Of a DNA stretch of 64,000 nucleotides, positions 32,601 to 42,987 are shown one piece after another. The translations under genes were made by a program, and so were the position numbers. Position 1 is the stretch's first letter. Every line of letters begins with the position of its first letter. The DNA is from Plenodomus lindquistii (lineage: Eukaryota; Ascomycota; Dothideomycetes; Pleosporales; Leptosphaeriaceae). The notes under the pieces are model-generated. The model was not told the DNA's origin and searched no databases. It worked only from the letters and a program-made list of their open reading frames with translations. The stretch covers positions 4,340,001 through 4,404,000 of the forward strand of contig JANUWI010000001.1 of the NCBI GenBank assembly GCA_025504975.1. The letters run 5' to 3'.

Positions 32601-35127
32601 ACTGTACGCTGTGAGTAGCGATTGGTGGCATGAAGCCATATGCGCTGTTTGAGGGTTCGGTGGCTGACAGAGTACGCGAAGGTTGCTTGAAATTTGCCGT
32701 CGGAGATTGCGTTATGGAATGGTGTTGCTCTGGCATGGTCGCAGGTGGATATGTTGGTGTATAAATTCCACGCTTCATCGGTGAACCAGCCGCCGACGAT
32801 GGTGAGCTTCGCAAAGGAGGGGTTTCCGATCGTCTAGTGGTCCCTGTCGGGGGCCGAGAGCTGAGACCGGCGTCAGCTTCTTCGAGTTCACTGACTTCGC
32901 CGAGTGGACTCCTGAAAGGAGGGCGGGGCACACCATCCGCTGACTGTGTGACATGGTGGGTTGGAGTATAGTTGTTATCGGGCCCGTTGTCCTGCTGCTG
33001 CTGGACGCTATGATACGCAAGCGGACTAGATGTACGAGGCGCAAACGGCTGCGAAGGAGTTCGAGTCAGGGTTGAGTGAGGTTCTGATACATAGCGGGCG
33101 TGACTTTGTCCCTGAGCTCCCGACGGTGGCGCAGGAGAGTACCGTGCATTTGACGCGGGAGCGTTTGGTGGCGCGGGAGAGTACCGGGAGTTGGCTGAAG
33201 GCAAAGCAGAGGGTGGTGCCGGTGAGTACCTTGCTGAGGGAGGTGCAGGTGTAAGCTGTGGGACAGGGAGACTGTTGGTTCTTGTGGGCACAGAAGGCTG
33301 AGTAGGAAACATAGGCAGCTGTTCTGGCTGTCTCAGGGGAGGTGCCGAAGGGCCTGGGTCAGGATGTACCTCGTTACGTAAGCTTGACCACGATGGTGTG
33401 CGTTCTTTTGGAGGAAACTGGGGAGGTGCGTGTTGTACTGGAGGTGGAGCGGGATGATGAACAGGTGGATGGTTAGGCTGTTGCACAGTATTGCTGGGTT
33501 GTGGCGTGTAACGACCCGATGGCCGTGGCTTGCTCGTTACTGGCAATTCAGCAAAGAAGTCACTTGAGGGGGACTTGGTCGGTGGAGCAGGCTTTGTAGG
33601 GGCAGCAGCTGACAATCCTGTCATGGACTGCATGGACTGGCCCGACGGTGGTGGCGATAGACTCGCTGCAGACATGTTCGACGCAGGCAACGGACGAGGT
33701 GGCCCTGCGGTGGATGACATGCTACTAGTCCGAGGTGGTGGAAGGGCTGGAGAAGCTGTCACGGCAGTTCTAGGCGCCGGTCGCTTTCGGGTAGTAACAA
33801 TGTCATCTGGTAAGTCGTATGGCGAGGCATAGCCTCCCTTGGACTTGTCTACAAAGCTTTGAGCAGAGCTCGGCATGGCTGGCCGTGAGGGCTGCTGTTG
33901 GTACGCCGAGTTCTGACCGAATCCGTTGTATGCAGGCGCAACTGGACTCCTCTGCTGTGTCTGCGCTGTGGTAGCAAGCTGTGGACTGATAGGAGCATAC
34001 GGGTTCGTCGTCGGCGAGGGTTGGGCGGCTTGAGGCGCATAACGACTGGCACCACTCAGTCCAGGAGTAGTCGGTTGCGCCGGCTGTGGTACTGCGTTGG
34101 TGGTGTCGTCTTCGAGAAAGCCATCATCGTCACTCAGCTCGAACACCGGTGCCTCGTCGGTCTCCGGTAAGAATTCATCGTCCAGATCCAAGTCCAAGTC
34201 CCACTCGTCCTTTGTAGTTGAGAATGTTCCGGCGTCAACCACGTGGGCCCCAGGAGTGACGTCTTGATCTTGTGCAGGTTCGACAATTCTGTTAGCCGCA
34301 CTTGCAAAGAAGTCTTCCTGCTCTTCGGTATTGCCCCAGTCAATGTCCTCTCCCGCGTTTCCTCCGACACTTGAAATGCCAATAACATCGTCTCCGACTG
34401 TGGTGCCCACTGCTGCTTTGGCCATGGGCGTCTCGAGAGGTGTAGCTTGTATTTCTTGGGCGAAGTCTAGGGCCTCGCCTGAAGCGCCCCATTCGTCTGC
34501 TTCGGTATCGGCCACTAGGGGAGCTTTGCCACTGTCTGTCATGGCCTCGTCCAGCGCAGATGTGTCGCCCTGGTGCTCGTAATGTTCGGCTGGGCCCTCG
34601 CCTTCCTCTTCGGAGCTCTCATCGCTGCTCCCGTCCTCGGATTCCTCTTCTTCACTCGATGGCTCCTTGAGGTCGAGCGCGTTGGTAGCAGCGACCAAAG
34701 CATCGTCCTGACTGGGCGTGGCCCCACCTTGAATTGCGGGAGGCGGCGATGGGAGAGGAATGCTTTCCGGAGGTTTGCTGGTGCTGCTCTGGGCGATGGA
34801 GTCGTGGTCTGCCGTGATTTCCTCGGCGAAGGTACTCTGGCTGGGCGGTGCGGGCGGCGCGGGCGGCGCGGGTCGCAATGACTCTAGCAGACTGTCATCC
34901 ACGTCGCTTTCCTCTTGGCTGTCCTCGTCGCTGCTCTCCTCGTCCGACTCTTCCTCGTCGTCATAATCCTCGTCATCGTCTTCGTCCGACGACTCGGCTG
35001 CTGGCGCGATGGGCGGCTGCGTGGTTGGGGCGGGGGGGACGTCCTTGTCGTGGCGCAATGCGGGATTCCATGAGGCCGAACCCTCGCTGGCGGCGGCCTC
35101 GGACCTGGCGGGCGGTCGGGTGGCCAT
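29677..35127 (-). CDS. SEC16: COPII coat assembly scaffold SEC16
   Basis: A single exon encoding 1816 aa. The N-terminus (MATRPPARSE...SSWNPALRHD type) is followed by acidic disordered stretches rich in DEDDDEDYDDEEESDEE and a long Pro/Ser/Gln-rich region with RYSPAPP repeats. The central conserved domain and ancestral coatomer element span ~867-1350, recognisable by DPLQRWKGYPVFTWGLGG, LWKVLSTLVEHDGRL and the helical repeats to SLLSKFNSFIAGD. The C-terminal Sec23-binding part ends in a basic GAKKKKGGRYVDVMAQ motif characteristic of fungal Sec16. Sec16 organises ER exit sites by binding Sec13/31, Sec23/24 and Sar1. It shares a divergent promoter with the NEO1 flippase. Confidence 0.93.
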   Translation of the reverse strand: MATRPPARSEAAASEGSASWNPALRHDKDVPPAPTTQPPIAPAAESSDEDDDEDYDDEEESDEESSDEDSQEESDVDDSLLESLRPAPPAPPAPPSQSTFAEEITADHDSIAQSSTSKPPESIPLPSPPPAIQGGATPSQDDALVAATNALDLKEPSSEEEESEDGSSDESSEEEGEGPAEHYEHQGDTSALDEAMTDSGKAPLVADTEADEWGASGEALDFAQEIQATPLETPMAKAAVGTTVGDDVIGISSVGGNAGEDIDWGNTEEQEDFFASAANRIVEPAQDQDVTPGAHVVDAGTFSTTKDEWDLDLDLDDEFLPETDEAPVFELSDDDGFLEDDTTNAVPQPAQPTTPGLSGASRYAPQAAQPSPTTNPYAPISPQLATTAQTQQRSPVAPAYNGFGQNSAYQQQPSRPAMPSSAQSFVDKSKGGYASPYDLPDDIVTTRKRPAPRTAVTASPALPPPRTSSMSSTAGPPRPLPASNMSAASLSPPPSGQSMQSMTGLSAAAPTKPAPPTKSPSSDFFAELPVTSKPRPSGRYTPQPSNTVQQPNHPPVHHPAPPPVQHAPPQFPPKERTPSWSSLRNEVHPDPGPSAPPLRQPEQLPMFPTQPSVPTRTNSLPVPQLTPAPPSARYSPAPPSALPSANSRYSPAPPNAPASNARYSPAPPSGAQGQSHARYVSEPHSTLTRTPSQPFAPRTSSPLAYHSVQQQQDNGPDNNYTPTHHVTQSADGVPRPPFRSPLGEVSELEEADAGLSSRPPTGTTRRSETPPLRSSPSSAAGSPMKRGIYTPTYPPATMPEQHHSITQSPTANFKQPSRTLSATEPSNSAYGFMPPIATHSVQSLASGTANHIPHRRQASLNYDCIVPEDERASDPLQRWKGYPVFTWGLGGTVVTSFPKQIPRYGGGASAPMMKCSPGEIQLHSVKDLFPLQEDIAKFPGPLKSKSKKKEVLVWLGRRIEALEMQLKEPTLEHSSTQDEIKRLEDRALLWKVLSTLVEHDGRLEGAAAETTVKKLLAPEDPNATDAEPSYSTAADIVGRSRSNTANLQAEPTDPRAIEDLQNMLIKGDREKAVWHAVDQRLWGHAMLLSSTLSKDIWKQVVQEFVRKEVKKVGQSNQALAVLYEVFAGNHEDCIDELVPASARAGFQMVSADGAGATQNALQGLDKWRQTVALIMNNRSEGDAAALLSLGRLLAHYNRIEAAHTCFLFARSVLNISGVDDAQADLVLISADHRKNPLELGIDLEPILLTEVFEFAMSLSLPGGTHILPHLQNYKLAHAYQLAEYGYRTEAQSYCDAIAAAMKATTRISPYYSASFIASLDDLSKRLSQSPKDGSSSWISKPSMDKVGSSLLSKFNSFIAGDAEDAATNDQGAGEAGPFAKIAGDSPGLTSPRSNADLYGAYAGFAVPAQPTPGNSKYAPSNIYSPRTSSEQQRSRYEPGGRPSLDSTDGTGMRAVSEGYMPSTPGLGPYSPTQNQLSPPRMLAKTQSYSPLRTEQNVAQASYGSPYMPSPPVGESASTPALSFLQPAASFDDPAPPTEGQSYGGYEPPSSTFEAPSYQPYNPDEDDQQEQSLSKKKSFMDNDDDDDDLAKRASALKISGGKSEADKKADEAFRKAAEADAQRDKDGGGKKAGWFGGWFKKDPAAAPGPIKAKLGEENSFVYDPELKKWVNKKGGATETSKPAGTPPPPRGGPSGPRSASGGAAPPMGPPSGPLRPPTSNPGVQRSSSMPPPMVLPGSRASTPGVPDAGSDAEGPPKPPMLARPSFGAASGPPSRPGTSMSNASSIDDLLGAPQARKGPGAKKKKGGRYVDVMAQGS
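33130..33240 (-). repeat. RYSPAPP tandem repeats within SEC16
   Basis: Three copies of RYSPAPP (coding strand) separated by 8-11 residues lie in the disordered N-terminal half of SEC16, followed by a degenerate RYVSEP. The repeated DNA unit makes copy-number change likely between strains. Confidence 0.7.
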
Positions 35128-35841
35128 GGTGGGCGGGTATTACAAGGCAATAAAAGGGTATCTACAAGTAAGTACTGCGTGGCAATTAGTGCTGGACGGG
35201 CGATGGGAGAAGATAATATCCGACGCGACATGGCCGAATAGCGTAGCTCTCATCCGCCATCCCTTTCCACCACAGCGTGACGTACCTTTACAGAGAAGCA
35301 GAAGGGCTGGCAAGAGCCCTTTTCCGGGAGGTGCAAGGCGCGCGGAGAAATCAAACACGACACGCAAAGGCAGACTGCATGATGCGCAACAGACGGAACA
35401 TGTGGAGTAAGCAACCAAGTAAGCCGGGCAATGCCTACTGCTGTTGTGGTGGTGAGAACTGGCCACATGTTCCTGCATTGGCATTGGGGCCCAGGCAAGA
35501 AGCGGCGGCAATCCTGGCCGTCAAGCCACGCTTCATGCGCCACTCGCCATGTTGAGTGACGCGCAACGTCGCAGACTGCCCACATTGCCCAAACACACTC
35601 TCTATTTGGCCCTCTCCAGTCTTCTTGCACTGCCACCTCACTGTCACCTGACACCCATTCACGCTCGCGCAAACCCTCGTCTGACGGCCCAGCACGCCCA
35701 TCCAGACACCCCCGAACCGCCGCCGACTCCCGAGGACGCCTCCCCAGAGCCACCACACCACACCACACTACCAGCCTGACCACACATGAGACGGACATAG
35801 CCGGGAGCGCTCGCTTCACATCTCCCCCCTCTCCATGAGGT
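35128..35841. promoter_or_regulatory. Divergent promoter SEC16/NEO1
   Basis: 714 bp separate the two start codons. The NEO1 side is strongly C-rich and G-poor on the plus strand, consistent with a leader. A 241-codon minus-strand frame (35975-35250) spans it but is a composition artefact. The shared region would allow co-regulation of two early secretory genes. Confidence 0.55.
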
Positions 35842-38800
35842 ATGGCTGCCCCACACCAATACCACCAGCCTAATGCGCCCGACGACGACTCAGACCTGGA
35901 ACTCGATCTCGAAGAGCTGGATCCCCTCAACTCGACCACACGCGCCGCAGCCTCCCCGCCCCGCCGCCAGTCCAACGAACAACGGCGCCCCTACCATGAG
36001 CTGGGCGCACGCATACCGCTCAGGAACCTCCGCGTGGGAAGGTTACGGGGCAACCAGAAAAAGGAAGAGCCGCAAGAGGACGACCTCCGAGGACTGCTGG
36101 ACGACGATGAGGGCCAGAAGAGAGACTCGGCGGCTAGCTCTGCACAGTCGGGAGAAGACGATGTGCCTCTCCTAGCGTCCCAGACCATACGGCGCAGAAA
36201 ACGCCCACCCCCTCCCAGCGCCCTGTCCCGACTAGGCTCCAGCTTCCGCCTTCCCAGCTTCCTCTCACGCAGCGACAATGCGGCCACACAACTGGGCGAC
36301 GAGGGTGGAGAGTCGGATGCAGACGAAGAGCACGATCCAACCACTCAAAGAACAATCTCCGTGGGCCAGCTTCAAACCTCCCGATTCCCTGCCAATGCCG
36401 TCTCCAACGCCAAATACACACCCTGGAGCTTTCTTCCGCGCACCCTTTACAACGAATTCTCCTTCTTCATCAACATGTACTTCCTCCTTGTCGCACTTTC
36501 CCAGATTATACCCCCCTTGCGACTCGGCTACCTTTCGACCTATATTGCACCCTTAGCGTTTGTTATATCCATCACACTGGGGAAAGAAGCCTTGGACGAC
36601 ATTGCAAGGCGGAGGAGAGATGCTGAAGCCAATTCAGAGGGATATACCGTCTTGAAATTTGAAGAGAACGGCGCAGAAAATGGCGTTGCGCCAGGCAAAA
36701 GCTCCCGAAAGACACGGCGGCTGAGGAAGTCTAGAAAAGATGGAGGCCGTCTGACGCACATTGAGGACGAGGAGCGACAAATATCCACAAACGGTCTCGC
36801 GACCTGTACTTATTGGGAGGTTGTGAAGCCTTCGAGAAGTCTAAAGGTAGGAGACGTCGTCAAGCTTGGCAAGGATCAACGGGTCCCTGCAGACATGGTC
36901 TTGTTGAAGACGTATACAACTGAAAACACTACCGTAGCCCCGGAACCTAGCAACCAGAAGTCATCGCCCTTGATCGACGAGGATTTGACTGGACTCATCG
37001 ATGATGATGAGCCAGCCAAAGTCGAGAGTGCGTTGGCTACAGGGTCGTCTGGTGAAGCTTTTATCCGGACAGATCAGCTTGACGGCGAGACTGACTGGAA
37101 GCTACGCTTGACATCACCCCTTACACAAAATCTCGATGTTGGAGAGTATACCCGACTCCGTGTAGTTGCAGGCAAACCCGACCGAAAGGTCAACGAGTTC
37201 TATGGGACGGTGGAGCTTCCACCCAAAGCTCAGAGACATTATGATCCGCATGACGATGAACAGCCATCTTCGGCGGGCAACTCCCAATCAGCACCCCTCA
37301 GTATCGACAACACTATATGGGCGAATACCGTAGTAGCGTCGAGCTGTAGTCTACTCGCCGTCGTCGTCTATACGGGTCCGCAAACTCGACAAGCCTTATC
37401 TACTTCGCCTTCGAGATCCAAGACTGGTCTCCTTGAGTTGGAAATCAACTCTTTGACAAAGTGGCTATGTATCTTCACCCTGTCACTCTCATTCATCCTC
37501 GTTGCAGTCGCAAGATTCCAGGTCATCGATGGCCGACAATGGTATGTTTCTATGATGAGGTTCCTCATCTTGTTCTCAACCATTGTTCCCGTCGGTTTGC
37601 GTGTCAATTTGGACATGGGCAAATCAGTCTATGCGTGGTTCATTGAGCATGATCAAAGTATCGCTGGAACAGTGGTCCGCACGAGCACCATACCCGAAGA
37701 CCTGGGTCGCATCGAGTATCTTCTCAGCGACAAGACCGGCACTCTCACACAGAATGGTATGTTTAATGTATGCTATGATGTCACGTGTTACTAACCATGG
37801 TTTAGAGATGGTCATGAAGAAGATACACGTTGGCACTGTATCCTACGCCAATGAGGCCATGGATGAGGTTTCATCATACGTGCGGCAATGCTTCACTCCA
37901 CCTACTGGAGAAGCACCGGTCATGGTCACACCATCCTCTGCCTATACTGCTCCGCTCACCTCAGCTACACGCACACGTCGAGAGATTGGATCTCGTGTTC
38001 GGGACGTGGTGCTGGCGCTGGCGCTATGTCACAACGTCACCCCGACTATCGAAGAGGAGAATGGTGAATCGGTGACGACGTATCAAGCATCGTCCCCTGA
38101 TGAGATTGCCATTGTGCGTTGGACCGAAGCTGTTGGTCTCAAACTTCTTTCCCGCGATCGGGAATCGATGACTCTGCAGTCATGCGACAGCGGCAATGTG
38201 GTGGTCAAAGTGCGGATTCTCAACGTGTTCCCCTTCACTTCAGAAGGAAAGCGCATGGGCATTGTTGTCAAGTTCTACCACGGCTCAGAATCGTCACCAA
38301 GTTATGATGATGGCGAGATGTGGTTCTATCAGAAGGGTGCTGATACTGTCATGACCACCATCGTCGCAGCCAACGACTGGCTGGACGAGGAGACCGCAAA
38401 CATGGCACGTGAAGGTCTCCGGACTCTTGTCGTTGGTCGCAAGAAACTGTCCGCACAGTCTTATCAAGAATTTTCTACCAAGTATGCCCAAGCATCGCTG
38501 GCCCTCAACAATCGCGACACCGCCGTCGCCAATGTAGTCAAGGAGTATCTTGAGCATGACCTAGAATTGCTAGGTGTCACAGGTGTCGAAGACAAGTTAC
38601 AGAAAGACGTCAAGCCTTCTCTAGAGCTCCTCCGCAATGCAGGAATCAAGATCTGGATGTTGACAGGCGACAAAGTCGAAACTGCCCGCTGCGTCGCGGT
38701 GAGCTCGAAGTTGGTGGCACGAGGTCAATATGTGCACACTATTGCAAAGCGTTCGTCTTCCTTCTCTGCCTGCATGTACTCACCAAACTAACATTGTCTA

Positions 38801-39859
38801 TCAGTAAAACGCAAAGACCTCGCACACTCCTCCCTCGACTTCCTCCGCGGCAAGACCGATGCCTGCCTGCTTATCGACGGCGAATCTCTCGCCCTAATGC
38901 TAACCCACTACCGCCAAGAATTTATCTCTATCGCCGTCCAACTTCCCACCGTCGTCGCCTGCCGCTGCTCTCCTACCCAAAAAGCCGATGTGGCCCGACT
39001 GATTAGATCCTACACCAAGAAACGCGTATGCTGCATCGGTGATGGCGGCAACGATGTCTCCATGATCCAAGCGGCGGACGTCGGCGTGGGTATCGTCGGC
39101 AAAGAAGGACGACAAGCCAGTCTCGCAGCTGATTTCTCGATCGAACAATTCTGCTACCTAGTCAAGTTGCTAGTCTGGCACGGCCGCAACAGCTACAAAC
39201 GCAGTGCCAAACTCAGCCAATTCGTCATCCACCGCGGTCTCATCATCAGCATCTGCCAAACCGTCTACAGCATCGCATCCTCCTTTGAGCCCAACCCCCT
39301 CTACAAAGACTGGCTACTCGTCGGCTACTCGACAATCTACACCATGATGCCCGTCTTCTCTCTCGTCCTCGACCGCGATGTCGACGAGAGCGTAGCAAAT
39401 CTCTACCCAGAGCTCTACGCCGAGTTGAAAACCGGACGAAGTCTAAGCTACAAGTCCTTCTTCATCTGGGTCGCAGTCTCCATCTACCAAGGCACCATCA
39501 TCCAAGGCCTCTCCCAAATCCTCGTCGGCATCGGCTCCTCCTCGAAAAACGACACCACCTTCCTCCGCATGGTCAGCGTCTCCTTCTCCGTCCTCATCGT
39601 AAACGAACTCATCATGGTCGCCATGGAAGTCACAACCTGGCACTGGATCATGATTGCCAGTATCGTCGGCACCGCGGGGATTTATTTCGGCAGCGTTCCG
39701 TTCCTAGACGGTTACTTTGATCTCGCGTTTGTCGCGAGCACGCCGTTTTGGTGGAAGTTTGCAGTTATTGCGGCGGTTAGCTTGGTCCCGCCGTATGCGG
39801 TTAAGATTGTGGGGAGGAGGTTGAGACCGCCGAGTTATCGCAAGGTGCAGGGTGTGTGA
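35842..39859 (+). CDS. NEO1: NEO1-type phospholipid flippase (P4-ATPase)
   Basis: Three exons, 35842-37756, 37806-38750 and 38805-39859, encode 1304 aa. Intron 1 (49 bp, GTATGT...TTACTAAC...TAG) interrupts the P-type ATPase signature DKTGTLTQN/EM; intron 2 (54 bp) starts GTTCGT and has a CTAAC branch. After a long disordered, acidic N-terminus (longer than in yeast) come the first membrane segments (YNEFSFFINMYFLLVALSQ), the actuator motif DQLDGETDWKLR, phosphorylated Asp630 in DKTGTLT, nucleotide-domain TYQASSPDEIAIV, hinge GDGGNDVSMIQAADVGVG and six C-terminal membrane segments. Yeast Neo1 moves aminophospholipids to the cytosolic leaflet at Golgi and endosomes and is essential. Confidence 0.92.
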
Positions 39860-40487
39860 AGTATAGGGAGTTTATAAGACGGAAGAAGAAGATGACGATG
39901 ACGATGAGGGGATATATAGGGTGTGCTTTTTTTTTACCCAGGGAATGGTTTGCATAGCGTGCGTGCGTGCGTGCGTGTTGAATTATATTGTCATTGTTAT
40001 TTGTCTGACATTTCAATCGGTCTTGGGTGTGACGTGCATCTAGTAAGAAGATGGGGTCGTGCGCCTATCCGGACGTGTTTGAAAGCCACCTTCTTCTTCA
40101 TTCGTCGGTTCATGTGGCGCAGTGCAGGCGCCTCTCCTGTACCTTCTTCAGCTGGTTGCCCAGGTGTGTTGCTGCCTTATCACGATTTTGCGAAGATAGC
40201 TTTTGCTGCCTTCACAGCTTTCCATCAGGGGTGATCTTCTGACCCTTTTACTCATGAGCATGAAGCGCATGTGAGCCTATGCACCCACCATTTCCTCACC
40301 CTCGCGCACTGCATCATACCAATATTCCTGCTTTGGCCTCGTCTACGCGATTGTCAGCTTCAGTCTGTCTTCGGGCTGTATGGCATTGTCGATCCCTGCC
40401 CTACCTCTACGCTACTAGGTATATTACCGTACTGTCGCAGCGAGTCCAAATTGCATCATTTACGAATACGGCGTTTAAGAGCGAAAC
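39860..40487. other. Intergenic between NEO1 and the HET gene
   Basis: 628 bp: the 3' UTR of NEO1, a GCGT microsatellite, and the promoter of the HET-domain gene. A short open frame on the plus strand (39923-40234) has no recognisable content. Confidence 0.5.
39957..39976 (+). repeat. GCGT microsatellite (5 copies)
   Basis: Five perfect copies of GCGT just downstream of the NEO1 stop, preceded by a T-run at about 39928-39935. Potentially polymorphic. Confidence 0.8.
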
Positions 40488-42254
40488 ATGCGGCTCCTCA
40501 ACGTTAAAACCCGCGAGTTGGAAGAGTTTTTCGGGGCCGCAATTCCACCGTACGCCATTCTCTCGCATACTTGGGGTAATGATGAAGTCACTTTCCAGGA
40601 TCTGACAAGAGAGGGTCATCGCAACAAACTGGGCTACGCCAAGATTGAAGGTTGCTGCCTACAGGCAGCTCGTGATGGCCTGCATTACTGCTGGGTGGAT
40701 ACTTGTTGCATTGACAAGACGAGCAGCGCGGAGCTGTCAGAAGCCATCAACTCCATGTTCCAGTGGTACGCAGCATCCAAGGCTTGCTATGCGTACCTAG
40801 AGGATGTACCCCATGGAGGTACTCCAGAGGCATGGAATTCTGCTTTTCGAAGGAGTCGGTGGTTCACACGAGGATGGACCTTGCAAGAGCTGCTTGCTCC
40901 GCGATCCGTGCGATTCTACAACCAAGATTGGTCACCTGTGTTTCGCAACGACTCCGAAGCAGTAGCGACAGTGTCAGAAGTCACGGGAATTCCTCCCGTC
41001 TTTATAATCTCGTCATACAAGACTATTCGCGCAGACTTGACAGAAGCCTCAGTAGCGTGCAAATTTGCGTGGGCCGCGGACAGAGTCACGACAAGGATAG
41101 AGGACATGGCATATTCCTTGTTAGGAGTTATGGGAGTCAATATGCCTTTGCTATATGGAGAAGGTGACAAAGCCTTCGTGCGACTCCAAGAAGCCATTTT
41201 GAGCGCATCCGATGATGATATAAGTATGCTCGCTTGGGGGTTCGGCAATATTAGTATGGGGCGACACGCTCAGATGGGGGAAGCAACAGTTCTTGCGAGA
41301 TCTGTGAAAAAGTTTAGGGGCTATCCAAAACATGAATACCGGCACTCCAGAAGACGTTCATCGATACCTGCGACTTTGAGTGGACGTGGCTTACACCTCG
41401 AGCTACGAATGGTCTGCATAGATGAGTGCAATCACATCCACCTCGGTGTGATTCAAGAACACGACACCAGCGCAAGACTTGGTATAGCACTGGTACTGCA
41501 ACAGCACATAGGAAACGGGGCACAACACTTCCAAAGGATACGAGGTTCTCCTCCCATTCGCATCAAGCAATCGCCATCCAAAAGCTGGCCCCTCCGTACT
41601 ACTGCGCAAAGGATAATCTACCTCGTAGATAACACGGTGCCAAATGACCCATCGCCAGTCATGCCCAAGTTCAATAACATAATAAATGCAGTATTTCCCA
41701 GGTTTGAGGACTTAATGTCCAAATTTCACGGATTCTTACATGTCCGTATTCGACTTGGCACTGCAAACGATGCAGGATACTTCGTCTCAAGCTACTCTTC
41801 CTTGGGGAAAGAATTCCTATCCCATGATATCGATACCCTCGAAGCATACTTCGTGGCACACATAAGTAGTCACAGCTCGGCCTGCATCGTCCTGGCGAGC
41901 AACCAAGGCCACCGATTCGTTATCCGCCTCCTTCTTCACAAAACTCTAGGCCCTAGCACCCCAGACACTGAGTTCACGAAGATATTGAGATTTTCACGGG
42001 GATACAATGCCACCGACAGTAGCACAACGGCTCTGGACTATTGTTGTGACACAAGAATTGGACTGCATGCTCCGCCCATGAAAGACGATTCGCATTGGAA
42101 ACAGTGGGTTTCGTTACAGAAACTTACAACTGGTGAGCAGGGGTATCTTCAAGCAAAGTTTGAGTTAAGCCATGGACACGAGAAGAGCCCTTCTATCGTG
42201 TATACTCTGAACTGGGCCAAGGGGGCCCACCCCAATTCCGAATCATCAACCTGA
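40488..42254 (+). CDS. HET-domain (heterokaryon incompatibility) protein
   Basis: A single intact exon encoding 588 aa. The HET domain occupies roughly residues 1-230. It begins MRLLNVKTRELEEFFG, followed by PPYAILSHTWGNDEVTF, YCWVDTCCIDKTSSAELSEAINSMFQWY, ACYAYLEDV, SRWFTRGWTLQELLAPRSVRFY and DMAYSLLGVMGVNMPLLYGEG, all hallmark blocks of the HET-E/D/R-like group. The C-terminal ~350 residues have no WD40 or ankyrin repeats and no domain I recognise. HET proteins trigger cell death when genetically different hyphae fuse, and are expanded in Pezizomycotina; the partner and specificity here are unknown. The gene lies at the edge of an accessory island between NEO1 and EDE1. Confidence 0.9.
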   Translation: MRLLNVKTRELEEFFGAAIPPYAILSHTWGNDEVTFQDLTREGHRNKLGYAKIEGCCLQAARDGLHYCWVDTCCIDKTSSAELSEAINSMFQWYAASKACYAYLEDVPHGGTPEAWNSAFRRSRWFTRGWTLQELLAPRSVRFYNQDWSPVFRNDSEAVATVSEVTGIPPVFIISSYKTIRADLTEASVACKFAWAADRVTTRIEDMAYSLLGVMGVNMPLLYGEGDKAFVRLQEAILSASDDDISMLAWGFGNISMGRHAQMGEATVLARSVKKFRGYPKHEYRHSRRRSSIPATLSGRGLHLELRMVCIDECNHIHLGVIQEHDTSARLGIALVLQQHIGNGAQHFQRIRGSPPIRIKQSPSKSWPLRTTAQRIIYLVDNTVPNDPSPVMPKFNNIINAVFPRFEDLMSKFHGFLHVRIRLGTANDAGYFVSSYSSLGKEFLSHDIDTLEAYFVAHISSHSSACIVLASNQGHRFVIRLLLHKTLGPSTPDTEFTKILRFSRGYNATDSSTTALDYCCDTRIGLHAPPMKDDSHWKQWVSLQKLTTGEQGYLQAKFELSHGHEKSPSIVYTLNWAKGAHPNSESST

Positions 42255-42987
42255 ATCCCTGAAGGTTATAGCGACCAATGTTGAGAAACACGGCCGAACA
42301 CCTTCGTAACTAGACTGGGATAATCACCTGTTATAGACGGCAATCAATTCTGAGCTGCCTCTAGTATTCACATCGAACAGCTCCGCTAGATAGGATATCT
42401 ACAGCTACAACTGACTAGATGTGCGTGAAATGTCTCCAGTGTTGCCCTTGTTCTTTTTTTCTGTGCAATACTATCTGTGATGGAGGGCAAATTCTGGTGT
42501 AAATGGAAAATGAATCAACTAACCTGTAGAATGCTCAAAAATCTTGGGTGTGATGTGCATTTTGCATCAGGAGATGTCGCTCAGGTAACAATGCCCCATG
42601 AAAGTGAAAGGTTGTTGCCGCCAGGAACGATGAGCATTGAAGTTATTTGAACTAACGAGCAAAGTTGTGTTGCAGAATTACGCAAATGACCGTTCACCAT
42701 CATATCTGAGATGGACCAAGAACAGGTCTTGATTGGAAGCGTTTATTCTTTTGATGAAAATCTACATATTCTCTTCCTCGTGCATATTTAACCGTGTTTA
42801 CATCCTATCTATAAGTATTAACATCTATTCAAAACAACAGCAACAGCAACAGCCCTAAATTCAGATTACTGCTTTCTGTGCGGGATAAGATAAGATACCG
42901 TCTGAAAAGCACAGCATGTACAGGACCAATAATATCCAAGTTTTATTTGCAATGCCATATTCGGATTAGGCCAGAGCCAGTCTCGGA
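42255..42987. other. AT-rich intergenic region
   Basis: About 730 bp between the convergent HET and nuclease-like genes, visibly richer in A/T than the flanking housekeeping genes. A short CAACAG-type repeat lies at 42837-42852. No gene recognised. Confidence 0.5.

Noticed and set aside
35250..35975. 241-codon open frame on the minus strand
   Set aside because: It overlaps the start of NEO1 and the shared promoter, has Arg/Ser/Trp-rich composition expected from the antisense of C-rich DNA, and shows no domain.
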